Assembly: GCF_022539505.1 (NCBI RefSeq)
Contig: NC_061512.1
Span: forward strand, 151,697,962-151,761,961
Reading direction: 5' to 3'
From: Lolium rigidum
Taxonomy: Eukaryota; Streptophyta; Magnoliopsida; Poales; Poaceae
Length of the DNA stretch: 64,000 nt
Shown here: piece after piece, positions 46,925-60,428 of the stretch
Position numbering within the stretch: position 1 is the stretch's first letter
Layout: each line of letters begins with the position of its first letter
Notes under the pieces: generated by a model
The model's database searches: none
Seen by the model: the letters and a program-made list of their open reading frames with translations, nothing else
What the model was told of the DNA's origin: nothing
Program-made: the position numbers and the translations under genes

Positions 46925-48766
46925 CTTTTTATTTTTGTTTGTGTTTGAATAAAATCGGATCCTAGCATTCCTTGTGTGGGAGAAAGACACGCTCCGCTTT
47001 TTCATATTGAACACTGGTGTTCTTAGTTTTACTTTTAATGTTCATCGCGAAAGTTGAAAGCCGCTTCATATATTGCTATTTGGTTGGAAACAGAAAATGC
47101 TTCATGTCGTAATTGGTATATTGTCTTGAATAATTTGATACTTGGCAATTGTTTTGAGCTCTCAAGTAGATCATGTTTAAGCTCTTGCATCATGTGGTTT
47201 AAACCTATTAGTGGAGAACTACCGTAGAGCTTGTTGAAATTTGGTTTGCATGATTAGTCTCTCTAAGGTCTAGATATTTTCTGGTAAAAGTGTTTGAGCA
47301 ACAAGGAAGATAGTGTAGAGTCTTATAATGCTTGCAATATGTTCTTATGTAAGTTTTGCTGTACCGATTCATACTTGCGTTTGCTTCAAACAAACTTGCT
47401 AGCCAAAGCCTTGTACTGAGAGGGAATGCTTCTCGTGCATCCAAAACCTTGAGCCAAAACTTATGCCATTTGTGTCCACCATAACTACCTACTATGTGGT
47501 ATTTTCTGCCATTCCAAAGTAAATTGCCTGCGTGCTATCTTTAAAAAATTCATTCCTTGTCTTTGCAATACATAGATCATGGGAAAGTAGCCTAAAAAAC
47601 TATTGTAGTAAAGAATATGTCGCTTATGTATCTTAGTTCTTATAAGTTGATTGTTGAGCGGTAACCATGTTTCTGGGAACGCCATCAACCTGTCACACCT
47701 TTGTTGAATATCATGTGAGTTACTATGCATGTTCGTCTTGTCTGAAGTAAGGGAGATTTGCCATGAGTTAAATGATTTGAGTATGCATATTTTTAGAGAA
47801 GAACATTGGGCCGCCAACCAAAGCCATGTATCATGGTGGAAGTTTCAGCTTGGACATTAATCCTCAAATCTCTTATGAGAATATTATTCGTTGTTGAATG
47901 CTTAAAGCATAAAAGAGGAGTCCATTATCCGTTTTCTATGTTGTCCCGGTATGGATGTCCTCAAGTTGAGATCTATCAAAATTGAGAAATCAAATGTGAT
48001 CTATCTCCTTGGACCTTTGTACGATGTGGCATAGAGGTACCCCTTTGTGACACTTGGTTGAAACATATGTAATGCAATGATAATCCATGGAAATCCGAGC
48101 TAATTAGGACAAGGAGCGGACACTATTAGTATTCGATGCATGAGGCTTGCAACTTATAGGAGGTTTTATGCATAACACAAATGAATTATTACTACCGTTG
48201 ATAAAATTGTTTCCATGTTTTCAAAATAAAAAGCTCTAGCACATGAGTAATCCCTGCTTCCCTCTCCGAAGGGCCTTTCTTTTACTTTATGTTGAGTCAG
48301 TTTACCTACTTATTTCTATCTTAGAAGCAAACACTTGTGTCAACTATGTGCATTGATTCTCACATACTTTCTTATTTGCACTCATCATATTACTTTGTGT
48401 TGACAATTATCCATGAGATATACATGTTAAAAGTTGAAAGCGACTGCTGAAACTTAAATCTTCCTTTGTGTTGCTTCAAAACCTTCTATTAAGAATCTAT
48501 TGCTTTATTAGTTAACTCTTATGCAAGACTTGTTGATGCTTGTCTTGAAATTACTATTCATGAAAAGTCTTTGCTATATGATTCAGTTGTTTAGTCATTA
48601 TCTATTTGTTAACAAACTATAGACCATTGCTTTGAATCACTTCATTCATCTCATATGCTTTACAATAGTATTCATGAAGATTATGATGGTAGCATGTCAC
48701 TTCAGAAATTATCCTTTTTATCGTTTACCTACTCGAGGGCGAGTAGGAACTAAGCTTGGGGATGCC
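46925..48766 (+). other. X 3' untranslated region, second part
   Basis: Non-coding continuation of X after D. It ends with a hairpin (48728-48747: CCTACTCG, loop AGGG, CGAGTAGG), then TAAGCTTGGGGATGC and the 3' LTR start at 48767. Small frames here (47208-47817) are on the opposite strand and have no support. Confidence 0.85.
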
Positions 48767-48773
48767 TGATACG
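48767..48773 (+). repeat. First 7 bases of the X 3' LTR
   Basis: TGATACG directly after the polypurine tract. The LTR resumes at 63264 (ATACGTCTCAAACG), after F and with the TSD ATACG counted twice. Confidence 0.88.
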
Positions 48774-49264
48774 TGATACGTCCAAAACGTATCCACTTTC
48801 CCGAACACTTTTGCTATTGTTTTGCCTCTAATTTGTGTATTTTGGATGCAACTAACACGGACTAACGCTGTTTTCAGCAGAACTGTTCTGGTGTCTCGTT
48901 TTTGTGCAGAAATCCAACTTTCAGGAAAAACCTCGGGATTTTGACAGAAGGCCCTATTTTCCCAGAAAACTCACGGAGCCAGAAGGGCAAGTCAGGTGGA
49001 GGCCCGAGGGCCCCACACCCTAGGGCGGCGCGGCCCGGAGGGGGCGCGCGGCCCTAGCTTGTGGCCCCTCGGCAGGCCTCCGACGCCCTCCTTCGGACTA
49101 CTTATCGCCCTCGACCTAAAAACGCACGAGGAGAAGTCGAAGTCGCCGTAAACCCTCCAGAACACCGCCACATCGCGAAACTCCGTCTCGGGAGCCAGAA
49201 GTCTCCGTTCTGGCACTCCGCCGGGACGGGGAATTGGAGGAGATCATCACCACCATCACCACCG

Positions 49265-49769
49265 ACGCCTCTTCATCAACCAGCCATGTTTCCCCCATCC
49301 ATGTGTGAGTAATTCCCCCGCTGTAGGCTGAAGGGGATGGTAGGGATTGGATGAGATTGGTCATGTAATAGTGTAAGATTGTTAGGGCATAGTGCCTAGT
49401 GTCCGTAATTGGTACTTTGATGATATTGTTGCAACTTGTTATGCTTAATGCTTGTCACTAGGGCCCGAGTGCCATGATCTCAGATCTGAACATGTTATTA
49501 TTCCATCATGATATTCATTGTTTATGGTCTTACCCGCAAGTTGTATACACATGTCGCTGTCCGGAACCAGGTGGCCCCGAAGTGACGAAATCGGGACAAC
49601 CGGAGGGGATGGTAGTGATGTGAGGATCACATGTGTTCACGGAGTGTTAATGCTTTGCTCCGGTACTCTATTAAAAGGAGTACCTTAATATCCAAGAGAT
49701 TCCCTTGAGGCCCGGCTGCCACCGGCCGGTAGGACAAAAGATGTTGTGCAAGTTTCTCATTGCGAGCAC
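49265..49769 (+). repeat. Duplicated F LTR segment, left copy
   Basis: Matches 62359-62862 with a few small differences (for example CCAGGTGGCCCC against CCAATGGCCCC). Too long for a TSD. Confidence 0.88.
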
Positions 49770-51367
49770 CGATGCGTGTAGTTGACACGTCCGTTGGGAA
49801 CCCCAAGAGGAAGGTGTGATGCGCACAGCGGCAAGTTTCCTCGGTAAGAAACCAAGGTTTAATCGAACCAGTAGGAGTCAAGAAGCACGTTGAAGGTTGA
49901 TGGCGGCGGGATGTAGTGCGGCGCAACACCGGAGATTCCGGCGCCAACGTGGAACCTGCACAACACAACCAAAGTACTTTGCCCCAACGAAAGAGTGAGG
50001 TTGTCAATCTCACCGGCTTCGCTGTAACAAAGGATTAACCGTATTGTGTGGAAGATGATTGTTTGCAGAGAAAATAGTAAAACAAGTATTGCAGCAGATT
50101 TGTATTTCGAGTATTAAAAGAATGGACCGGGGTCCACGAGTTCACTAGAGGTGTCTCTCCCATAAGATAAAAGCATGTTGGGTGAACAAATTACAGTCGG
50201 GCAATTGACAAATAGAGAGGGCATAACAATGCACATACATGACATGATAAGTATAGTGAGATTTAATTGGGCATTACGACAAAGTACATAGACCGCCATC
50301 CAACTGCATCTATGCCTAAAAAGTCCACCTTCAGGTTATCATCCGAACCCCCTCCGGTATTAAGTTGCTAACAACGGACAATTGCATTAAGTATGGTGCG
50401 TAATGTAATCAACAACTACATCCTCGGACATAGCGCCAATGTTTTATCCCTAGTGGCAACAGCACAACACAACCTTAGAACTTTCTCGTCATCGTCCCAG
50501 GTGTCAATGCAGGCATGAACCCACTATCGAGCATAAATATTCCCTCTTGGAGTTAAAAGCAAAAACTTGGCCAGAGCCTCTACTAGTAACGCAGAGCATG
50601 CAAGATCATAAACAACACATATGTAATAACTTGATAATTAACATAACATGGTATTCTCTATCCATCGGATCCCGACAAACACAACATAGAGTATTACAGA
50701 TAGATGATCTTGATCATGTTAGGCAGCTCACAAGATCCAACAATGAAGCACAATGAGGAGAAGACAACCATCTAGCTACTGCTATGGACCCATAGTCCAG
50801 GGGTGAACTACTCACTCATCACTCCGGAGGCGACCATGGCGGTGTAGAGTCCTCCGGGAGATGAATCCCCTCTCCGGCGAGGTGCCGGAGGAGATCTCCG
50901 TAATCCCCCGAGATGGGATCGGCGGCGGCGGCGTCTTAGTAAGGTTTTCCGTATCGTGGTTTTTTGCATCAGGGGTTTCGCGACGGAGGCTTTAAGTAGG
51001 CGGAAGGGCAGAGTCGGGGGCCAGACGAGGGGCCCACACCATAGGGCGGCGCGGGCCCCCCCTTGGCCGCGCCACCATGTGGTGTCGCCACCTCGTGGCC
51101 CCACTTCGTATGTTCTTCGGTCTTCTGGAAGCTCCGTGGAAAAATAGGCCCACGGGTCTTCGTTTCGTCCAATTCCGAGAATATTTCGTTACTAGGATTT
51201 CGAAACCAAAAACAGCGAGAAAACAGGAACCGACACTTCGGCATCTTGTTAATAGGTTAGTTCCGGAAAATGCACGAATATGACATAAAGTGTGCATAAA
51301 ACATGTAGGTATCATCAATAATATGGCATAGAACATAAGAAATTATCGATACGTCGGAGACGTATCA
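49770..51367 (-). repeat. 3' LTR of E1 (type A)
   Basis: 1598 bp, near match to 3157-4753 and 60757-62358. Confidence 0.9.
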
Positions 51368-53951
51368 AGCATCCCCAAGCTTAGTTCTGCTCGTCCCGAG
51401 CAGGTAAAACGATAACAAAGATAATTCTGAAGTGACATGCCATCATAACCTTGATCATACTATTTGTAAACATATGTAGTGAATGCAGCGATGAAAACAA
51501 TGGTAATGACATGAGTAAACAAGTGAATCATAAAGCAAAGACTTTTCATGAATAGTACTTCAAGACAAGTTTTAATAAGTCTTGCATAAGAGTTAACTCA
51601 TAAAGCAATAAATCAAAGTAAAGGCATTGAAGCAACACAAAGGAAGATTAAGTTTCAGCGGTTGCTTTCAACTTGTAACATGTATATCTCATGGATAATT
51701 GTCAACATAGAGTAATATAACAAGTACAATATGCAAGTATGTAGGAATCAATGCACAGTTCACACAAGTGTTTGCTTTTTGAGGTGGAGAGAGATAGGCG
51801 AACTGACTCAACATAAAAGTAAAAGAATGGTCCTTCAAAGAGGAAAGCATCGATTGCTATATTTGTGCTAGAGCTTTTATTTTGAAAACATGAAACAATT
51901 TTGTCAACGGTAGTAATAAAGCATATGAGTTATGTACATTATATCTTACAAGTTGCAAGTCTCATGCATAGTATACTAATAGTGCCCGCACCTTGTCCTA
52001 ATTAACTTGGACTACCGGATCTTTGCAATGCACATGTTTTGACCAAGTGTCACAATGGGGTACCTCCATGCCGCTCGTACAAAGGTCTAAGGAGAAAGCT
52101 CGCATTTTGGATTTCTCGCTTTTGATTATTCTCAACTTAGACATCCATACCGGGACAACATGGACAACAGATAATGGACTCCTCTTTAATGCATAAGCAT
52201 GTGGCAACAATTATTATTCTCATATGAGATTGAGGATATATGTCCAAACTGAAACTTCCACCATGAATCATGGCTTTAGTTAGCGGCCCAAAGATCTTCT
52301 CTAACAATATGCATGCTCCAACCATGAAGGTGGTAGATCTCTCTTGCTTCAGACAAGACGGACATGCATAGCAACTCACATGATATCCAACAAAGAATAG
52401 TTGATGGCGTCCCCGAAACATGGTTATCGCACAACAAGCAACTTAATAAGAGATAAAGTGCATAAGTACATATTCAATACCACAATAGTTTTTAAGCTAT
52501 TTGTCCCATGAGCTATATATTGCAAAGGTGAATGATGGAATTTTAAAGGTAGCACTCAAGCAATTTACTTTGGAATGGCGGATAAATACCATGTAGTAGG
52601 TAGGTATGGTGGACACAAATGGCATAGTGGTTGGCTCAAGTATTTTGGATGCATGAGAAGTATTCCCTCTCGATACAAGGTTTAGGCTAGCAAGGTTATT
52701 TGAAACAAACACAAGGATGAACGGTACAGCAAAACTCACATAAAAGACATATGGTAAACATTATAAGACTCCATACCGTCTTCCTTGTTGTTCAAAACTC
52801 AATACTAGATGTTATCTAGACTCTAGAGAAACCAAATATGCAAACCAAATTAGCAAGCTCTAAGTATTTCTTCATTAATGGGTGCAAAGTATATGATGCA
52901 AGAGCTTAAACATGAGCACAACAACTGCCAAGTATCAAATTATCCAAGACATTTCAGAGTTACTACATGTAGCATTTTCCAATTCCAACCATATAACAAT
53001 TTAACGAAGATGAAACTTCGCCATGAATACTATGAGTAGAGCCTAAGGACTTATTTGTCCATATGCTACAGCGGAGCGTGTCTCTCTCCCACAAAGTGAA
53101 TGCTAGGATCCATTTTATTCAAACAAAACAAAAAACAAAAACAAACCGACGCTTCAAGCAAAGTGCATATGATGTGACGGAATAAAAATATAGTTTCAGG
53201 GGAGGAACCTGATAATGTTGTCGATGAAGAAGGGGATGCCTTGGGCATCCCCAAGCTTAGACGCTTGAGTCTTCTTAGAATATGCAGGGGTGAACCACCG
53301 GGACATCCCCAAGCTTAGAGCTTTCACTCTCCTTGATCATATTGCATCATCCTCCTCTCTTGATCCTTGAAAACTTCCTCCACACCAAACTCGAAACAAC
53401 TCATTAGAGGGTTAGTGCATAATAAAAATTCACATGTTCAGAGGTGACACAATCATTCTTAACACTTCTGGACATTGCATAAAGCTACTGTACATTAGTG
53501 GATCAAAGAAATTCATCCAACATAGCAAAAGAGGCAATGCGAAATAAAAGACAGAATCTGTCAAAACAGAACAGTCCGTAAAGATGGATTTTATTAGGCC
53601 ACCAGACTTGCTCAAACGAAAATGCTCAAATTGAATGAAAGTTGCGTACATATCTGAGGATCATGCTCGTAAATTGGCTTAATTTTCTGAGCTACCTACA
53701 GGGAGATAGACCCAGATTCGTGACAGCAAAGAAATCTGGAACTGCGCAGTAATCCAAATCTAGTACTTACTTTACTATCAAAGACTTTACTTGGCACAAC
53801 AAAACATAAAACTAATATAAGGAGAGGTTGCTACAGTAGTAAACAACTTCCAAGACACAAATATAAAACAAAAATACTGGAGTAAAAACATGGGTTGTCT
53901 CCCATAAGCGCTTTTCTTTAACGCCTTTCAGCTAGGCGCAGAAAGTGTATA
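51368..53951 (-). other. E1 3' untranslated region
   Basis: Non-coding. Hairpin 51387-51403 (CTGCTCG, loop TCC, CGAGCAG). It holds the empty site of the Stowaway MITE of E2 (plus strand GATCATACTATTTG near 51457). Paired AAGCTTGGGGATGCC motifs near 53235-53320. Confidence 0.85.
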
Positions 53952-54178
53952 TCAAGTAACATCGAGAGACGAAGCATCAACATCATAATTTGTTCTAATG
54001 ATAGAATCATAAGGTAACTTCATTCTCTTTCTAGGGAAGTGTTCCATACCTTTCTTGAGAGGAAATTGATATTTAATATTACCTTCCTTCATATCAATAG
54101 TAGCACCAACGGTTCGAAGAAAAGGTCTTCCCAATATAATGGGGCAAGATGCATTGCATTCAATATCCAAGACAACAA
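53952..54178 (-). CDS. pro: Protease C-terminal fragment of E1, runs into gap
   Basis: An open frame of 75 codons with DIECNASC, ILGRPFLRTVGATIDM and the terminal SSLDVT before TGA. It is the end of the retropepsin-like domain and its tail, matching E2 57704-57929 closely. The catalytic DLGA motif would lie in the gap. No break in what is visible. Confidence 0.85.
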
Positions 54179-54278
54179 NNNNNNNNNNNNNNNNNNNNNN
54201 NNNNNNNNNNNNNNNNNNNNNNNNNNNNNNNNNNNNNNNNNNNNNNNNNNNNNNNNNNNNNNNNNNNNNNNNNNNNNN
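54179..54278. other. Assembly gap, exactly 100 N
   Basis: One hundred N is the usual placeholder for unknown length. It separates two inverted copies of one element family and hides the 5' part of E1, about 325 bp of the E2 5' LTR and possibly more. Confidence 0.97.
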
Positions 54279-55556
54279 CCTGTGGTGTGGGGCCCTCGTG
54301 TGGCCCCCGCGTTGCCCTTCCGCCTACTTAAAGCCTCCGTCGCGAAACCCCCGCATCGAGAGCCACGATACGGAAAACCTTACGAGACGCCGCCGCCGCC
54401 AATCCCATCTCGGGGATTCTGGAGATCTCCTCCCGCACCCCGCCGGAGAGGGGATTCATCTCCCGGAGGACTCTTCACCGCCATGGTCGCCTCCGGAGTG
54501 ATGAGTGAGTAGTTCACCCCCGGACTATGGGTCCATAGCAGTAGCTAGATGGTTGTCTTCTCCTCATTGTGCTTCATTGTTGGATCTTGTGAGCTGCCTA
54601 ACATGATCAAGATCATCTATCTGTAATACTATATGTTGTGTTTGTCAGGATCCGATGGATAGAGAATACTATGTTATCTTAATTATCAAGTTATTACCTA
54701 TGTGTTGTTTATGATCTTGCATGCTCTCCGTTATTAGTAGAGGCTCTGGCCAAGTTTTTGCTCTTAACTCCAAGAGGGAGTATTTATGCTCGATAGTGGG
54801 TTCATGCCTCCATTGATATCCGGGACATGTGACGTAAAGTTCTAAGGTTGTGGATGTGCTGTTGCCACTAGGGATAAAACATTGATGCTATGTCTAAGGA
54901 TGTAGTTGTTGATTACATTACGCACCATACTTAATGCAATTGTCTCGTTGTTTTGCAACTTAATACCGGAAGGGGTTCGGATGATAACCCGAAGGTGGAC
55001 TTTTTAGGCATAGATGCATGTCGGATGGCGGTCTATGTACTTTGTCGTAATGCCCAATTAAATCTCACTATATTTATCATGACATGTATGTGCATTGTTA
55101 TGCCCTCTCTATTTGTCAATTGCCCGACTGTAATTTGTTCACCCAACATGCTTTTATCTTATGGGAGAGACACCTCTAGTGAACTCGTGGACCCCGGTCC
55201 ATTCTTTTATACCGAAATACAAATCTGCTGCAATACTTGTTCTTTACTGTTTTCTCGCAAACAATCATCTTCCACACAATACGGTTAATCCTTTGTTACA
55301 GCAAGTCGAGTGAGATTGACAACCTCACTCGTTTCATTGGGGCAAAGTACTTTGGTTGTGTTGTGCAGGTTCCACGTTGGCGCCGGAATCTCCGGTGTTG
55401 CGCCGCACTACATCCCGCCGCCATCAACCTTCAACGTGCTTCTTGGCTCCTCCTCGGTTCGATAAACCTTGGTTTCTTTCGAGGGAAAACTTGCCGCCGT
55501 GCGCATCATACCTTCCTCTTGGGGTTCCCAACGAACGTGTGAGTTACGCGCCATCA
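54279..55556 (+). repeat. 5' LTR of E2, partial
   Basis: 1278 bp, matching 61082-62358. It has extra C bases relative to the 3' LTR, for example CTCG at 55184-55187 against CTG at 61990-61992. Confidence 0.9.
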
Positions 55557-55567
55557 AGCTCTTTTTC

Positions 55568-55585
55568 TGGCGCCGTTGCCGGGGA
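55568..55585 (+). other. Primer binding site, tRNA-Asp (E2)
   Basis: TGGCGCCGTTGCCGGGGA, the perfect complement of the plant tRNA-Asp 3' end, eleven bases after the LTR. Confidence 0.92.
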
Positions 55586-55809
55586 GATCAAGACACGCGG
55601 CAAGGGGAGTCTCCACTTCCCAATCTCTTTACTTTGTTTTTGTCTTGCTTTATTTTATTTACTACTTTGTTTGCTGCATTATATCAAAACACAAAGAAAT
55701 TAGTTGCTAGCTTTACTTTATTTACTGTCTTGCACTCTATATCAAAAACACAAAAAAATTAGTTACTTGCATTTACTTTATCTAGTTTGTTTTATTTACT
55801 ACTGCTAAA

Positions 55810-57929
55810 ATGGCCACCCCTGAAAATACTAAGTTGTGTGACTTCACAACCACAAATAATAATGATTTCCTATGCACACCTATTGCTCCACCTCGCTACT
55901 ACAGCAGAATTCTTTGAAATTAAACCTCGCTTTACTCGAATCTTGTTATGCGAGAGCAATTTTCTCGGTGTTAGTTCCGATGATGCTGCTTCCCATCTCA
56001 ATAATTTTGTTGAATTGTGTGAAATGCAAAAGTATAAAGATGTAGATGGTGATATTATTAAATTAAAATTGTTTCCTTTCTCATTAAGAGGAAGAGCTAA
56101 AGATTGGTTGCTATCTCTGCCTAAGAATAGTATTGATTCCCGGACTAAATGCAAGGATGCTTTTATTGGTAGATATTATCCCCCTGCTAAAATTATATCT
56201 TTGAGGAGTAGCATAATGAATTTTAAACAATTGGATAATGAACATGTTGCTCAAGCTTGGGAAAGAATGAAATCTTTGGTTAAAAATTGCCCAACCCATG
56301 GATCGACTACTTGGATGATCATCCAAACCTTCTATGCAGGACTAAATTTTTCTTCGTGGAATTTATTGGATTCAGCTGCTGGAGGTACCTTTATGTCCAT
56401 CACTCTTGGTGAAGCAACAAAGCTCCTTGATAATATGATGGTTAATTACTCTGAATGGCACACGGAAAGAGCTCCACAAGGTAAGAAGGTAAATTCTGTT
56501 GAAGAATCCTCTTCCTTGAATGATAAGATTGATGCTATTATGTCTATGCTTGTGAATGATAGGACTAATGTTGATTCTAATAATGTTCCGTTAGCTTCAT
56601 TGGTTGCCCAAGAAGAACATGTTGATGTAAACTTCATTAAAAATAATAATTTCAACAACAATGCTTATCGGAACAACTCTAGTAATAACTATAGGCCATA
56701 TTCTTATAATAATGGTAACGGTTATGCTAATTCTTATGGGAATTCTTACAATAATAATAGGAATACACCCCTGGACTTGAAGCTATGCTTAAAGAATTTA
56801 TTAGTACACAAACCGCCTTTAACAAATCTCGTTGAGGAAAAGCTCAATAAAATTGATATTCTTGCTTCTAAGGTTGATAGTCTTGCCTCTGATGTTGATC
56901 TTTTGAAATCGAAAGTTATGCCTAATAGGGATATTGAAAATAAAATTGTTACTATAGAAAATGCCATCCAAGTTAGAATTAATGAGAATATAAGATTAAT
57001 GGCTGAACTGCGTGCTAGGTGGGATAGAGAAGAAAATGAAAAACTAGTTAAAGAGAAAAATGTAGCTAAAGTTTGGACTATCACCACCACTAGCAATGCT
57101 AATGCTTCACATGTTGCTGCACCTCCTACTATTAATGGTAAAATAATTGGTGTTGGCAATGCTTCTACTCCTAGTGCAAAGCGCGCAAAATTACCTGAAA
57201 CTGCTAAAACTGCTGAAACCGCTCGTGATAAAACTCGCTGAAATTTTTTCCAACCTTGGGGATGATAATCCCATTGCTTTAAATTGTAATGATTTAGATT
57301 TTGATGATTGCCACATCTCTGAAGTTATAAAGTTCTTACAAAAACTTGCTAAAAGTCCTAATGCTAGTGCTATAAATTTGGCTTTCACAAAACATATTAC
57401 AAATGCTCTCATAAAAGCTAGAGAAGAGAAACTAAAACTTGAAACTTCTATTCCTAGAAAGCTAGAGGATGGTTGGGAGCCCATCATTAAAATGAAGTTC
57501 AATGACTTTGATTGTAATGCTTTATGTGATCTTGGTGCAAGTATTTCTGTTATGCCTAAGAAAGTCTATGATATGCTTGACTTGCCACCATTGAAAAACT
57601 GTTATCTGAATGTTAATCTCGCTGATAATGCTAAAAAGAAACCTTTGGGGAAAGTTGATAATGTTCATATTATGGTTAACAATAACCTTGTCCCCGTTGA
57701 TTTTGTTGTCTTGGATATTGAATGCAATGCATCTTGCCCCATTATATTGGGAAGACCTTTTCTTCGAACCGTTGGTGCTACTATTGATATGAAGGAAGGT
57801 AATATTAAATATCAATTTCCTCTCAAGAAAGGTATGGAACACTTCCCTAGAAAGAGAATGAAGTTACCTTATGATTCTATTATTAGAACAAATTATGATG
57901 TTGATGCTTCATCTCTCGATAATACTTGA
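55810..57929 (+). pseudogene. gag-pro: gag-protease gene of E2, broken by single-base insertions
   Basis: It starts at the ATG 55810 (MATPENTKLCDF), aligned with the gag start of D. Order: gag domain (LNNFVELCEMQKY, FPFSLRGRAKDWL, GRYYPP, VAQAWERMKSL, FYAGL), Asn/Tyr-rich stretch, heptad-like helix, linker, retropepsin-like domain (LCDLGASISVMP, ILGRPFLRTVGA), tail SSLDNT-stop, about 700 codons. The sequence gives two overlapping frames, 55787-57241 and 57147-57929. Breaks compared with D: extra C at CTCG 55892-55895, 55926-55929, 55935-55938 and 55964-55967, a local shift between about 56764 and 56830, and CTCG 57234-57237, which creates the stop at 57241. These look like sequencing errors, so the real gene may be intact. 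No CCHC knuckle, no polymerase. Confidence 0.85.
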
Positions 57930-60428
57930 TATACACTTTCTGCGCCTAGCTGAAAGACGTTAAAGAAAAGCGCTTATGGGAGACAACCCATGTTTTTACT
58001 ACAGTATTTTTGTTTTATATTTGAGTCTTGGAAGTTGTTTACTACTGTAGCAACCTCTCCTTATCTTAGTTTTGAGTTTTGTTGTGCCAAGTAAAGTCTT
58101 TGATAGTAAAGTAAGTACTAGATTTGGATTACTGCGCAGAAACAGCATTTCTTTGCTCGTCACGAATCTGGGTCTAATTCTCTCGTAGGTAACTCAGAAA
58201 ATTAAGCCAATTTACGTGAGTGATCCTCAGATATGTACGCAACTTTCATTCAATTTGGGAATTTTCATTTGAGCAAGTCTGGTGCCTCAATAAAATCCAT
58301 CTTTACGGACTGTTCTGTTTTGACAGATTCTCGCCTTTTATTTCGCATTGCCTCTTTTGCTATGTTGGATGAATTTCTTTGATCCATTAATGTCCAGTAG
58401 CTTTATGCAATGTCCAGAAGTGTTAAGAATGATTGTGTCACCTCTGAACATGTTAATTTTTATTGTCCACTAACCCTCTAATGAGTTGTTTCGAGTTTGG
58501 TGTGGAGGAAGTTTTCAAGGATCAAGAGAGGAGTATGATACAATATGATCAAGGAGAGTGAAAGCTCTAAGCTTGGGGATGCCCGGTGGTTCACCCCTGC
58601 ATATTCTAAGAAGACTCAAGCGTCTAAGCTTGGGGATGCCCAAGGCATCCCCTTCTTCATCGACAACATTATCAGGTTCCTCCCCTGAAACTATATTTTT
58701 ATTCGGCCACATCTTATGTACTTTGCTTGGAGCGTCGGTTTGTTTTTGTTTTTTGTTTTGCTTGAATAAAATGGATCCTAGCATTCTCTGTATGGGAGAG
58801 AGACACGCTCCGCTGTATCATATGGACAAGTATGTCCGTAGGCTTTACTCATAGTATTCATGGCGAAGTTTCTTCTTCGTTAAATTGTTATATGGTTGGA
58901 ATTGGAAAATGCTACATGTAGTAATTCTAAAATGTCTTGGATAATTTGATACTTGGCAATTGTTGTTCTCATGTTTAAGCTCTTGCATCATATACTTTGC
59001 ACCCATTAATGAAGAAACACTTAGAGCTTGCTAATTTGGTTTGCATATTTGGTTTCTCTAAAGTCTAGATAATATCTAGTATTGAGTTTTGAACAACAAG
59101 GAAGGCGGTGTAGAGTCTTACAATGTTTACAATATGTCTTTTATGTGAGTTTTGCTGCACCGTTCATCCTTGTGTTTGTTTCAAATAACCTTGCTAGCCT
59201 AAACCTTGTATCGAGAGGGAATACTTCTCATGCATCCAAAATCCTTGAGCCAACCACTATGCCATTTGTGTCCACCATACCTACCTACTACATGGTATTT
59301 CTCCGCCATTCCAAAGTAAATTGCTTGAGTGCTACCTTTAAAATTCCATCATTCACCTTTGCAATATATAGCTCATGGGACAAATAGCTTAAAAACTATT
59401 GTGGTATTGAATATGTACTTATGCACTTTATCTCTTATTAAGTTTCTTGTTGTGCGATAACCATGTTTCGGGGACGCCATCAACTATTCTTTGTTGAATA
59501 TCATGTGAGTTGCTATGCATGTCCGTCTTGTCCGAAGTAAGAGAGATCTACCACCTTAATGGTTGGAGCATACATATTGTTAGAGAAGAACATTGGGCCG
59601 CTAACTAAAGCCATGATTCATGGTGGAAGTTTCAGCTTTGGACATATATCCTCAATCTCATATGAGAATAATAATTGTTGCCACATGCTTATGCATTTAA
59701 GAGGAGTCCATTATCTCGTTGTCCATGTTGTCCCGGTATGGATGTCTAAGTTGAGAATAATCAAAAGCGAGAAATCCAAAATGCGAGCTTTCTCCTTAGA
59801 CCTTTGTACAGGCGGCATGGAGGTACCCCATTGTGACACTTGGTTAAAACATGTGTATTGCGATGATCCGGTAGTCCAAGCTAATTAGGACAAGGTGCGG
59901 GCACTATTAGTATACTATGCATGAGGCTTGCAACTTGTAAGATATAATTTTCATAACTCATATGCTTTATTACTACCGTTGACAAAATTGTTTCATGTTT
60001 TCAAAATAAAAGCTCTAGCACAAATATAGCAATCGATGCTTTCCTCTTTGAAGGACCTTTCTTTTACTTTTATGTTGAGTCAGTCTACCTATCTCTCTCC
60101 ACCTCAAGAAGCAAACACTTGTGTGAACTGTGCATTGATTCCTACATACTTGCATATTGCACTTGTTATATTACTCTATGTTGACAATTATCCATGAGAT
60201 ATACATGTTACAAGTTGAAAGCAACCGCTGAAACTTAATATTCCTTTGTGTTGCTTCAATACCTATACTTTGATTTATTGCTTTATGAGTTAACTCTTAT
60301 GCAAGACTTATTGATGCTTGTATTGAAGTACTATTCATGAAAAGTCTTTGCTTTATGATTCACTTGTTTACTCATGTCATTACCATTGTTTTGATCGCTG
60401 CATTCATTACATATGTTTACAAATAGTA

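Larger units (their letters stand above)
49770..54178 (-). mobile_element. E1: gag-protease LTR element, cut off at gap
   Basis: Minus strand 3' half: 3' LTR 49770-51367, polypurine tract and 3' untranslated DNA 51368-53951, end of the protease gene 53952-54178. It is the reverse complement of E2 57704-62358 apart from the MITE and scattered differences. The LTR's terminal base is C instead of T. The left TSD is expected to be AGCAC (49765-49769); its partner is in the gap. Confidence 0.85.

Noticed and set aside
54039..54512. ORFs containing a run of X
   Set aside because: They read across the 100-N gap and join unrelated sequence.
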